Of a stretch of DNA of 64,000 nt, positions 51,830 through 59,650 are shown piece after piece. The stretch is taken from assembly GCA_034423575.1 (NCBI GenBank), contig DAOUIF010000001.1, positions 122,142 through 186,141 of the forward strand. Direction: 5' to 3'. How positions within the stretch are numbered: position 1 is the first letter of the stretch; each line of letters begins with the position of its first letter. The DNA is from Bin87 sp034423575. Lineage in GTDB: Bacteria > Chloroflexota > Dehalococcoidia > Lucifugimonadales > UBA3495. Position numbers and translations under genes: made by a program. The notes beneath the pieces were generated by a model. That model worked only from the letters and a program-made list of their open reading frames with translations. It was not told where the DNA came from and did not search any database.

Positions 51830-52984
51830 ATGAAAGTAGCCATGGTCTCCCCTTACGATTTCACGTGGCCCGGAGGTGTCAACGCCCACGTCGCCCAGCT
51901 ATCCGCTGAATTGCGACGGCGGGGACACGGGGTGACCGTGGTTGCGCCAGGCACGCCCGTACCTCCCCCTGAACAATGCGGAGCGGCAGGCGGCTTCATC
52001 CCCATGGGTCGTTCCGTTCCTCTGTCCGCTGGTGGTTCCACCGCACGGGTGACCCTGTCGTGGTGGCTGTGGCCGCGCATCCGGCGCCTCATCGACCGGG
52101 AGCGATTTGATCTGGTGCACGTCCACGAGCCGCTGGCGCCCCTGTTGCCGCTGATGTTCCTGCAGCATTCCAACGCGGTGAACGTGGGCACCTTCCACGC
52201 ATTTTCGGACGGACAACAGTTATATCGTTGGTCACGATACGCCCTCCGGACTTGGTACCGGCGCCTGCATGGGCGCATCGCCGTTTCCGAGGCGGCAAGG
52301 ACCTTCGTCGCTCCCCATTTCCCTCAGCGCCATTATCGCGTGATTCCAAACGGCATAGATTTCCAGCGGTTTGCCGACGCCAGCCCGCTGCCCGAGTTGC
52401 GCGACGACAAAAAGAACATCCTGTTTGTAGGGCGCAAGGACGAGCGCAAGGGCCTGCGTTATCTGCTGGAAGCCTTCGCCCTGTTGCTCGAAGGCCGGCG
52501 CGACCTGCGGCTGATCGTGGTGGGCCCGGGGCAACCCGATCCGGTCTGCGCGTCATTGATTGAGAGGGTGGGCCGCCACGGCAGCTGCATGGCCCGACTG
52601 GTTGGGCCCGTCTCAGATGAGGACCTGCCACGCTATTACGCCAGCGCGGATGTATTCTGCAGCCCCGCCACCGGCGGGGAGAGCTTTGGGATTGTGCTGT
52701 TGGAAGCCATGGCCGCCGGGACCCCGGTGGTTGCGTCAAACATCGCCGGCTACCGCGACGTCGTAGCCCACCAACGCAACGGATTGCTCACGCCACCGCG
52801 CGACCCGGGCGCCATTGCGGCGGCTATCGCCAGGGTTGTCGACCAACCCGAGCTGGCTCAACGATTGCGCGATGCTGGCCGGCAGGTGGCTCAGCATCAC
52901 CGGTGGCAGAGGATTGCCTCGGAAGTCGAAGACTATTACCAATATTGTATGGAGGAGGCCAACCACAGTGGCAATGCCCGGTAG
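51830..52984 (+). CDS. GT4 glycosyltransferase, PimA-like
   Basis: 384 residues, GT-B fold. N-terminal KVAMVSPYDFTWPGGVNAHV (2-21) with the Gly-rich acceptor loop as in PimA, HVHEPLAPLLPL (about 100-111) and GTFHAFSD. The C-terminal half has FVGRKDERKGLRYLLEAF (about 200-217) and the donor motif ESFGIVLLE (about 283-291). PimA transfers mannose from GDP-mannose to phosphatidylinositol. Its position between inositol-phosphate synthase and a CDP-alcohol phosphatidyltransferase makes an inositol lipid the likely acceptor. The 3' end overlaps the next gene by 17 bp. Confidence 0.85.
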   Translation: MKVAMVSPYDFTWPGGVNAHVAQLSAELRRRGHGVTVVAPGTPVPPPEQCGAAGGFIPMGRSVPLSAGGSTARVTLSWWLWPRIRRLIDRERFDLVHVHEPLAPLLPLMFLQHSNAVNVGTFHAFSDGQQLYRWSRYALRTWYRRLHGRIAVSEAARTFVAPHFPQRHYRVIPNGIDFQRFADASPLPELRDDKKNILFVGRKDERKGLRYLLEAFALLLEGRRDLRLIVVGPGQPDPVCASLIERVGRHGSCMARLVGPVSDEDLPRYYASADVFCSPATGGESFGIVLLEAMAAGTPVVASNIAGYRDVVAHQRNGLLTPPRDPGAIAAAIARVVDQPELAQRLRDAGRQVAQHHRWQRIASEVEDYYQYCMEEANHSGNAR

Positions 52985-53609
52985 AGAGGAGTTGCGCGCG
53001 GCGCTGCTGCGCTACGTCGAATTGCCCGGGGCGCGGGCGCTCCATGCCGTTGGGCTGACCCCCAACGTGATCACGGTCTTCGGTTTCGCGGTGTGTGTGG
53101 TGGGCGCGGCGCTAGTGGCGTTGGGATGGCCCCTGTACGGGGGAATCGTGTTCCTGGCCGGAAGTTTTCTGGACCTGTTCGACGGCGGACTCGCCCGCCT
53201 CACCGGCCGCGCGTCCCCCTTTGGAGCGCTGCTCGATTCTGTGTTTGACCGATTGGGCGAGGCGGCCCTGTTTGTTGGATTGGGACTGTACTACCTGCTG
53301 GCGGATTTGCCCCCGCTGGAAATGATCCTGAGCATGCTGTCTGTCCTTTTGGGTCTGGTGTTTTCCCAGGGCGTGTCCTATCTCCGCGCCCGCGGCGAAG
53401 GGCTGGGCGCATTCACCCGTTCGGGCATAATGACCCGAACCGAGCGCGTGGTCATCCTGGGCATCGGTCTCATCGCCGAAGGATTGGCGCCGGTTCCGAT
53501 CATGGTATGGGTGCTGTGGGTGATCGCCGCCGTGTCCTGTTTTACCCTGTTCCAGCGTATGTTCACGATACGGGGGATCCTGAAATGCCAAGCAGAGGAA
53601 AACGGTTAG
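52968..53609 (+). CDS. CDP-alcohol phosphatidyltransferase (phosphatidylinositol-(phosphate)-synthase-like)
   Basis: 213 residues with about six membrane segments. The family signature D-x2-DG-x2-AR-x8-G-x3-D-x3-D is present, beginning LDLFDGGLARLTGR (about 64-77) and ending LLDSVFDR (about 83-90). It joins CDP-diacylglycerol to an alcohol phosphate in the membrane. The neighbouring inositol-phosphate synthase suggests inositol phosphate as the alcohol. GTG 52968 (GGAGGAGG upstream inside the preceding gene) or ATG 52974 starts it. Confidence 0.86.
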   Translation: MAMPGREELRAALLRYVELPGARALHAVGLTPNVITVFGFAVCVVGAALVALGWPLYGGIVFLAGSFLDLFDGGLARLTGRASPFGALLDSVFDRLGEAALFVGLGLYYLLADLPPLEMILSMLSVLLGLVFSQGVSYLRARGEGLGAFTRSGIMTRTERVVILGIGLIAEGLAPVPIMVWVLWVIAAVSCFTLFQRMFTIRGILKCQAEENG

Positions 53610-53652
53610 CCGTGGTAACATGACGGCCACGTTTACGGCAGGAGGTACCAAG

Positions 53653-54555
53653 ATGGCGTCACATTCCATGGGGCTTTCGTTGCACGACGCTGCACGACAG
53701 GTGGGAGTCCCCTTTACGGTGGAGAATGAACCGGTTGACCGGTACATCAAGGTCAACGGCCTCAACCTTCACTACCTGGAATGGGGCGATCAGAATTTGC
53801 CGACGATCGTGATGCTCCATGGAATACAGCAGCAGGCCCATAGCTGGGACTTCATCAGTCTCCCGCTGTCCGTTGACTACCACGTGGTTGCCGTCGACCA
53901 GCGCGGCCACGGAGACAGTGACTGGTCACCCGACGAGGACTATTCCACCGACGCCTACGTGGGCGACGTTGAGGCGCTGGTGGCCGCCATGGGGCTTAAG
54001 GATTTCCACCTGATCGGCCACTCCATGGGCGGCCGCAACAGCCTGGCTTGGGCTTCCGGCCGGCCCGGGACCCTCAAGTCGTTGACCATCGTCGACACGG
54101 GGCCCGAGACCCAACGACGCGGCTCGGACCGCATCCAACGGTTCCGCGAACTTCCCGACGAGCTGGACACCTTGGAAGAATTCGCCCAGCGCGTCATGGA
54201 GTACACCGGCCGCACCCGTGAACAGACGCTGGGCGCGCTGAAGTACAGCATCCGCCAGCGGGGCGACGGCAAGTGGACGTGGAAGTACGACAAGGTGATC
54301 CGCCGGCGCGGCTTCCGCGCCCCGGCGTGGACCCCCGAACAGCTCTGGGCCGGTTGGCGCAAGATCGACTGTCCGGCGCTGGTGGTACGTGGAGCCCGCA
54401 GTGACATTTTCGCTGATGAAACCATGATGAAGATGGCCGAGGAGCACCACGACTGCACCACCGTGACCGTTGCCAACGCCGGCCACCTGGTCCAGGGGGA
54501 CAACCCTCCGGATTTTCTCAAAGCAGTGAAAGGTCTTTTGGGCAGATTCGCGTAG
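53653..54555 (+). CDS. Alpha/beta hydrolase
   Basis: 300 residues. IVMLHGIQQQAHSWD (about 51-65) forms the oxyanion region, LIGHSMGGRNSLAWA (about 129-143) the nucleophile elbow Ser, GARSDIF (about 249-255) the acid and NAGHLVQGD (about 279-287) the catalytic His. A lid insertion spans about 160-230. Substrate unknown; could be an ester, lactone or haloalkane-type hydrolase. ATG 53653 is fixed by GGAGG seven bases upstream. Last gene before the terminator. Confidence 0.88.
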   Translation: MASHSMGLSLHDAARQVGVPFTVENEPVDRYIKVNGLNLHYLEWGDQNLPTIVMLHGIQQQAHSWDFISLPLSVDYHVVAVDQRGHGDSDWSPDEDYSTDAYVGDVEALVAAMGLKDFHLIGHSMGGRNSLAWASGRPGTLKSLTIVDTGPETQRRGSDRIQRFRELPDELDTLEEFAQRVMEYTGRTREQTLGALKYSIRQRGDGKWTWKYDKVIRRRGFRAPAWTPEQLWAGWRKIDCPALVVRGARSDIFADETMMKMAEEHHDCTTVTVANAGHLVQGDNPPDFLKAVKGLLGRFA

Positions 54556-54580
54556 TTGCAGTTGACAACCGACAGCCGAA

Positions 54581-54608
54581 GGGGGCGGTCGCCGGACCGC
54601 CCCCTTTT
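54581..54608 (+). terminator. Strong Rho-independent terminator
   Basis: GGGGGCGGTC (54581-54590) pairs perfectly with GACCGCCCCC (54595-54604) around GCCG, followed by TTTT. It closes the plus-strand run and faces the convergent ferritin-VIT1 gene. Confidence 0.9.
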
Positions 54609-54645
54609 CGTGGGCCGGGCATGGGCCTGCACCGCGCGCCCGGGC

Positions 54646-55899
54646 CTAAAACCCCAACACCCGCGGCAACAGTTCGCCCAGGCCATATCCGAGCGCCGCC
54701 GACACGGCGCCAATGCCCAGTATCTCGAGTCCCTGCAGCAACGGGGATTTCCGCACCAGCCGACCCTTCGCCAGTCCCAGCGCGAACAGGCCAGCCAGCG
54801 ACAGGCCCACAGACAGTCCGATCGCCATCGGGCCGACGGTGAGGAACAGGAAGGGGATTATGGGCAGGATGGCCGCGGAGCCGAACGAAACACACATCAC
54901 CGCTGCGTCTTTCAGCGGGTTGCCGCCAAAGTCCGGGCTGATCCCCAGCTTCTTTTCCAGTAGCGTATTCAGCCACAGTGTTTCGTTGCTGGAAATGTCG
55001 TTGGCCAGGTGCACGGCTTCTTCGTAGGTTTTGCCTTCCCGTTGGAACAGGATCACCAGTTCCGCCAGCTCCTCGGCCGGGCGTTCTTCCAGGTCGTTGA
55101 TCTGGCGATCGATCGCCGCCTGTCGCACGTCTTCTTCGGCGCGGGAACCCAGGTAGGCGCCGGCCGCCATGCTGATCATCCCTGCCGCTGCGGCCGCCAG
55201 CCCGGCGACGAGTACAGTGGCGGTGCTGCCCACCGCGATGGCTACTGAGGTCGTCAGGGCTACGGTGCTGATTATCCCGTCCTGGGCCCCGAACACCACC
55301 TCCCGCAGGCGACCCAGGTTCGCAACGCGGAACGGTTCCTTGTCCAGAGCCAGCGCGGCGTCGATGTAAGTTTCCAGGTCCAGGGGCAGTGCGGGACCTT
55401 CTCCTGAACGCGTTGCCAGCGGGTCAGCGGTGACGACGCCCGGCGCAACGCTCGACTCCACACCCGACGCCCTCGCCCCGTTCGCGGTGGCCATTTGCAG
55501 TCGAGACAGCGCGTCCGAGAATGCGATTTGGTGGTCCTTCTCCTGATCCATCGCCCGGGTGAAGGCCTCCACCGCGTCCCTCCGCTCGTCCGCCACGGCG
55601 TCGTTGATCATGCGAGGATAGGTGCGCGTGTATTCCCGGGTTTCTCCGGCGATGACATTGCCCAGATTGACGGAAGTGCTCTCGATTGCCCCGGCGACCT
55701 TGAGGTAGCTGATGCCGTGAACTGTTTCGGCGCGAGCGACTTCTTCAAACACCTCAGCGATTTCCGGATGGCCCTCGTCGCGGGCCTTTTGCGCGTATGC
55801 GGTATAGGTCAGGTGGGCGACGGCTTCGGCGACGATGGCCTGCCAGAGGTTGCGGTCGGTGTTTGAAACGTCGCCAATCGTGTTCGGGGAATATGACAT
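54646..55899 (-). CDS. mbfA: MbfA-like ferritin-domain / VIT1 iron transporter
   Basis: 417 residues. The N-terminal rubrerythrin-like four-helix part (about 15-135) has diiron ligands in EVARAETVHGISYLK (ExxH) and AMDQEKDHQIAF (ExxH). A flexible linker follows (about 135-175). The C-terminal VIT1/CCC1 part starts LGRLREVVFGAQDGIIST (about 197-214) and holds about five membrane helices. Proteins of this architecture (MbfA in alphaproteobacteria) export iron and guard against iron-dependent oxidative stress. Symbol by architecture only. ATG 55899 is the first Met; the region upstream is non-coding. Confidence 0.85.
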   Translation of the reverse strand: MSYSPNTIGDVSNTDRNLWQAIVAEAVAHLTYTAYAQKARDEGHPEIAEVFEEVARAETVHGISYLKVAGAIESTSVNLGNVIAGETREYTRTYPRMINDAVADERRDAVEAFTRAMDQEKDHQIAFSDALSRLQMATANGARASGVESSVAPGVVTADPLATRSGEGPALPLDLETYIDAALALDKEPFRVANLGRLREVVFGAQDGIISTVALTTSVAIAVGSTATVLVAGLAAAAAGMISMAAGAYLGSRAEEDVRQAAIDRQINDLEERPAEELAELVILFQREGKTYEEAVHLANDISSNETLWLNTLLEKKLGISPDFGGNPLKDAAVMCVSFGSAAILPIIPFLFLTVGPMAIGLSVGLSLAGLFALGLAKGRLVRKSPLLQGLEILGIGAVSAALGYGLGELLPRVLGF

Positions 55900-56004
55900 G
55901 ACGCGCTCCGTTGCATCAGTTCGGGACGACGGGGTTCACGGCTGGTATGCCGCCAACGGGAACGGTCATTTCCGTCCCGGGCAAGGCGCAAGTTCGCCGG
56001 CTCG

Positions 56005-56409
56005 TTATAGCCGGGGCGATGCGTGATGGGCGATGCACAGCCAGTCATCGCCGGACCTGACAAATATATTCGTGGCCAGGACGCCGAAGCCTTGGGCCTG
56101 CCCTTCGACCACGCTGGTGATGCTCTCGATGCAGGTAACGAAACCGCAATTCCCTTCCAGGGCGATGTTTACGTAATGAATGTTGAAGTGCATCAACGCC
56201 GCGCCGTTGAATATGCCCTGCCATGAGCGCCGGATGTCCGGCCAGCCTACTATCGGCTGCCATCCGGGATGGACGCACAGCACGCGGTCGGACTGCTCCC
56301 ACACCGCGTCCATCCGGGCCATGTCCAGGGAACCGAAGGCGTCGTAGAAGTGCTGGTTGGCATCCCGCAGGGAGAGGATGCTGGCGTCGTCGGGAAGCAT
56401 TGTCGGCAA
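56005..56409 (-). CDS. NTF2/SnoaL-like protein
   Basis: 134 residues of the cone-shaped NTF2-like fold: helix NQHFYDAFGSLDMARMDAVW (about 18-37), HPGWQPIVGWPDIRRSWQGI (about 47-66) and strands ending GDDWLCIAHHASP (about 120-132). SnoaL_3-type members are often small-molecule-binding or isomerase-like proteins of unknown role. Start ATG 56409 or the Met three codons later. Confidence 0.8.
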   Translation of the reverse strand: MPTMLPDDASILSLRDANQHFYDAFGSLDMARMDAVWEQSDRVLCVHPGWQPIVGWPDIRRSWQGIFNGAALMHFNIHYVNIALEGNCGFVTCIESITSVVEGQAQGFGVLATNIFVRSGDDWLCIAHHASPRL

Positions 56410-56443
56410 ATTTACAAGTGGTGATTGGGGATACGCCTATCGG

Positions 56444-57289
56444 TCAGGCCAGCAGCCTGCCGGCGAAGTCGTCGATCTGGCGCAAAGCATCGTCTCGGGG
56501 CGCGCTGTCGGCGAAGACCATGGCGCGAGACGCTCCGGCCTCTTCGTATGCCTTCAGGACCTCCGGGTCGGCCGGCTGGCCGAATACCGACACCTCTATC
56601 TCGTTGGGGTCACGCCCGGCTTCCAGCGCCAGGCGCACTATCTCTTCCCTCTTTGCCTGCAACTGGTCTGGTGCGATGCGATTGGGCATCCAGCCGTCAC
56701 CCCAGGACACCACGCGCCGCGCCACGTTAGGAGCGTTCCCGCCAATGAGCACTGGCGGATGCGGTTTCTGCACCGGTTTGGGCGATGAGTAGATCGGCGG
56801 GAAGTCGATGTGTCGGCCGTGATACTCGCCGCTCTCATTGGTCCACAGTTCCTTCATGGCTTCAATCGACTCGCGGGTGTATCCGATCCGCTGCGAGAAC
56901 TCAATGCCGAACAGCTCGGTCTCTTCGCGCAGCCAACCGGTGCCGATCCCGAACAGGAACCGCCCGTTGCTCAGGTAGTCCAGCGTCGCAATCTCTTTGG
57001 CCAACAGGATCGGGTTCCGCTCGGGCACCAGGCAGATCCCCGTGCCCAGCTTGAGCCTAGACGTTACCGCCGAGGCGCGCCCCAGCGCGACGAACGGGTC
57101 CACGCACTCGTAATACATCTGCGGGATGACACCGTCGGGAGACCCGGGCCATGGTGTCTTGGGTCCGGCCGGTATCGCGGGATGTTCCGGTACCCACAAT
57201 GATTCGAAACCATGGGCCTCGCAGGCCTGAGCCAACTCGGCGATGTCGATGGACGACTGCGTAACGAACATTGCGATGCCGATATTCAT
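56444..57289 (-). CDS. LLM-class F420-dependent oxidoreductase
   Basis: 281 residues, luciferase-like TIM barrel. SLWVPEHPAI (about 31-40), LKLGTGICLVPERNPILLAK (about 79-98), YLSNGRFLFGIGTGWLREE (about 105-123) and RVVSWGDGWMPN (about 189-200) are typical of the TIGR03619 F420-dependent group; the cofactor is inferred from family. It transfers hydride to or from an unknown substrate. A TATAAT lies on the minus strand at 57340-57345, about 50 bp before the ATG. Confidence 0.87.
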   Translation of the reverse strand: MNIGIAMFVTQSSIDIAELAQACEAHGFESLWVPEHPAIPAGPKTPWPGSPDGVIPQMYYECVDPFVALGRASAVTSRLKLGTGICLVPERNPILLAKEIATLDYLSNGRFLFGIGTGWLREETELFGIEFSQRIGYTRESIEAMKELWTNESGEYHGRHIDFPPIYSSPKPVQKPHPPVLIGGNAPNVARRVVSWGDGWMPNRIAPDQLQAKREEIVRLALEAGRDPNEIEVSVFGQPADPEVLKAYEEAGASRAMVFADSAPRDDALRQIDDFAGRLLA

Positions 57290-57349
57290 GAAACGTTCCT
57301 CGGGCGTGGGCGGCTAGCGGGAAAGAACCCCGCGTCTCTATTATAACTT

Positions 57350-57375
57350 GGGGCGAATGATCGATCATTCGCCCC
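57350..57375. repeat. GGGGCGA-type perfect palindrome, copy 2
   Basis: 13-bp arms (GGGGCGAATGATC and its complement) with no spacer, between the NIPSNAP gene and the LLM gene. Outer arms match those of the palindrome at 5301-5326. No T-run on either side. Confidence 0.7.
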
Positions 57376-57401
57376 TGCCGGAACTGAGGTTGCGGCCGAC
57401 C

Positions 57402-58019
57402 CTAGGCGTGAGGTGAGAAGCTGGCAGGAACCAGCACCTTGGTCTCCTGGTTGACCAGGAACTCCCGCGTTGGCGGGGGCCAGTGCGGCGTGGCGGAAGC
57501 CTCGGCGCGGATCTTGTCGCGCTGGGCCAGATCCTCGTAGGGCCAGATGTGGACCCACTTGTTCAGCCCGCCGATATCGCTGTACAGGCCGGCGGCCAGA
57601 GGCGAGAACTTTTCGCGATGCTCGATGGCTGCGGACCAGATGTCCAACACCTTGGGCATGGCGCCGTTCTGGTACTCGTAGATGCGCATCTCGTAGACGT
57701 TGCCCTGTTTCTGCCCGCCGCCCATGGGTCGCATGAAGGGCGCCGGATAGTAAATCTCCGACTCCATGTGCAGGATAGTGCCCTGGCTGTCCGGCGGCCA
57801 GTTGGGGTCTTTGCCAGCGGCGGCGCGCACTTCGTTGCGTTCGTCCAGGCTCTCGTAGGGCCAGATGTGTATAACCTGGTTGAGCGGGCCGATTTCAGTG
57901 TGGAAGAAGGCTGCCAGCTTGGAGTACTTTTCGCGGTGCGGCAGCGCCTTCTCGAAAGCATCCTCGAAGATGGGCACGCCCCCGGGTTTCAGGTCGTAGG
58001 TGCGGACTTCGTAAATCAT
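57402..58019 (-). CDS. NIPSNAP-family protein, two domains
   Basis: 205 residues containing two ferredoxin-like NIPSNAP repeats: MIYEVRTYDLKPGGVPIFED (1-20) with VIHIWPYESLDERN, and VYEMRIYEYQNGAMPKVLDI (about 107-126) with WVHIWPYEDLAQRD. The duplicated IHIWPY(E)xL motif is the family mark. Soluble; function unknown. Often found beside catabolic enzymes, as here (PrpD downstream on the other strand, LLM oxidoreductase upstream). Confidence 0.87.
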   Translation of the reverse strand: MIYEVRTYDLKPGGVPIFEDAFEKALPHREKYSKLAAFFHTEIGPLNQVIHIWPYESLDERNEVRAAAGKDPNWPPDSQGTILHMESEIYYPAPFMRPMGGGQKQGNVYEMRIYEYQNGAMPKVLDIWSAAIEHREKFSPLAAGLYSDIGGLNKWVHIWPYEDLAQRDKIRAEASATPHWPPPTREFLVNQETKVLVPASFSPHA

Positions 58020-58197
58020 TAGCCGTAACTCCTGGTGCGCGGGATTCTGGTCGCTGGGGTCTTCGATGGGACAGCCCGTACGACGTGCGAAGTCTAGCAG
58101 ACCCCCGAAATCCGGGCAACATAACCGGCGGTGCTATAATCACGCTACACAGTGGTTCGCATCGAAAAATGAGCGTACACGCAGGAGGTTTCGCACC

Positions 58198-59565
58198 ATG
58201 GGCGCAACTGAAATGGTGGCAAAGTGGATCGTGGAAACGACGTATGAAGATATCCCGCCGGACGCCATACGTGTCGCCAACGAATCCTGCTTTGACCTGG
58301 TTGGGGTGATACTGGCCGGCTCGACGCAGAAGGTGGGCGAGATCATCCAGAACTACGCCGGCGACCTGGGGGGCAACGAAGAGGCGACCATCCTGGCCAC
58401 CGGTGAGCGCACCTCCGCGGTGAACGCGGCCCTCGTTAACGGCACCATGGGTCACGCGCTGGACTACGACGACTTCGGCGGGTTTGGTCACCCCACGGTG
58501 GCCATCTTCCCCGCTTTGCTGGCCCTGGGCGAGACCATCGGCGCAACCGGCCGCGACCTGATGGAAGCCTACGTGGTGGGCTGCGAGGTCGGGCTGGCCG
58601 TGGACTACGCCACTCACTACCACACCCAGCAGATGCACCGGGGCTTTCACAGCACCGCTATCCTGGGTCGTTTGGCTGCTGCCGCCGCCTGCGCCAAGTT
58701 GCTCAAGCTGGACGCGCAGCAGACCACCATGGCGCTGGGCATGGCCGGGTCCATGGCCGGCGGCGTCATCCATAACTTTGGAACCATGACCAAGCCCCTG
58801 CATGCCGGCATGACCTGCCGCGACGGCGTCATGGCCGCCCAGCTGGCGCAGCGTGGATTCACCGCCGGCGACCAGATCCTCGAACACCCCGTGGGCTTCA
58901 CGACGACCGTCATCGGCGACGAGCACACCGATCTGGAGGAAGCGGCCGACAAGCTGGGCAAGCCCTTCCGGGTCCAGGATGCCCTGATGATCAAGAAGTA
59001 CCCGTCCTGCGGCGGAAACCACGCCATGCTAGATAGCGTGTTCGGCCTCATGCGGGAGTACGAGTTCGGCTACGAGGACGTCGCCAACGCCGAGATCGTC
59101 CAGTCCTACGCCTCAACGGTCATGCTCTACGAGGAGCCGGAGACCGATCTCAAGGGGAAATTCAGCGCCAAGTACAATATGGCCGCGGCCCTGGTCGACG
59201 GCGAGATAGCCATCGACACCTTCAGCGATGCAAAGATTGTCGATGCCGACGTGGTGGACATGATGGAGCGGGTCAACATCCGCGTCCAGTCCAAGTTTGA
59301 GAAGGGAGGCGGCACCGTCTCCAAGGGCGTGCCCATCCGGGTCACCCTGAAGGACGGCCGGGTGCTGGAGCACGAGACGCCGCGCGGGGCCATCCTGGGC
59401 AGCCAGGCGAACCCCTGGGGCATGGACAATATCGCCGGCAAGTTCCGCGACAACGTGGGCTTGGTGCTACCTGAAGATCGCGTGGACGACGCCGTCCGCC
59501 AGTGGCAGGACGTGACCCAGGTCGGCGACGTGGGCGAGGCGATCCAGGGCACGCTGGTGCGGTAG
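58198..59565 (+). CDS. MmgE/PrpD family protein
   Basis: 455 residues. N-terminal helical domain with VNAALVNGTMGHALDYDD (about 78-95), the family's active-site-region signature, then HRGFHSTAILGRLAAAAACA (about 144-163), KPLHAGMTCRDGVMAAQLA (about 199-217) and KKYPSCGGNHAML (about 265-277). PrpD is a 2-methylcitrate dehydratase; relatives include aconitate decarboxylase and itaconyl-type enzymes, so the substrate is open. The ATG at 58198 has AGGAGG nine bases upstream; TATAAT at 58135-58140 is a likely -10 box. A terminator follows. Confidence 0.9.
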   Translation: MGATEMVAKWIVETTYEDIPPDAIRVANESCFDLVGVILAGSTQKVGEIIQNYAGDLGGNEEATILATGERTSAVNAALVNGTMGHALDYDDFGGFGHPTVAIFPALLALGETIGATGRDLMEAYVVGCEVGLAVDYATHYHTQQMHRGFHSTAILGRLAAAAACAKLLKLDAQQTTMALGMAGSMAGGVIHNFGTMTKPLHAGMTCRDGVMAAQLAQRGFTAGDQILEHPVGFTTTVIGDEHTDLEEAADKLGKPFRVQDALMIKKYPSCGGNHAMLDSVFGLMREYEFGYEDVANAEIVQSYASTVMLYEEPETDLKGKFSAKYNMAAALVDGEIAIDTFSDAKIVDADVVDMMERVNIRVQSKFEKGGGTVSKGVPIRVTLKDGRVLEHETPRGAILGSQANPWGMDNIAGKFRDNVGLVLPEDRVDDAVRQWQDVTQVGDVGEAIQGTLVR

Positions 59566-59596
59566 ATCGCTATTCGTCCTAGCAACGCCAACGTAA

Positions 59597-59628
59597 TGGG
59601 GTCTGGCACCATGCCAGCCCCCAATTTT
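59597..59628 (+). terminator. Rho-independent terminator after the MmgE/PrpD gene
   Basis: TGGGG plus CTGGCA (59597-59608) pairs with TGCCAG plus CCCCA (59612-59623), one mismatched base on each side and a CCA loop, followed by a T5 run. Confidence 0.8.
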
Positions 59629-59650
59629 TGTTGCGGACCTTCGACGATGC

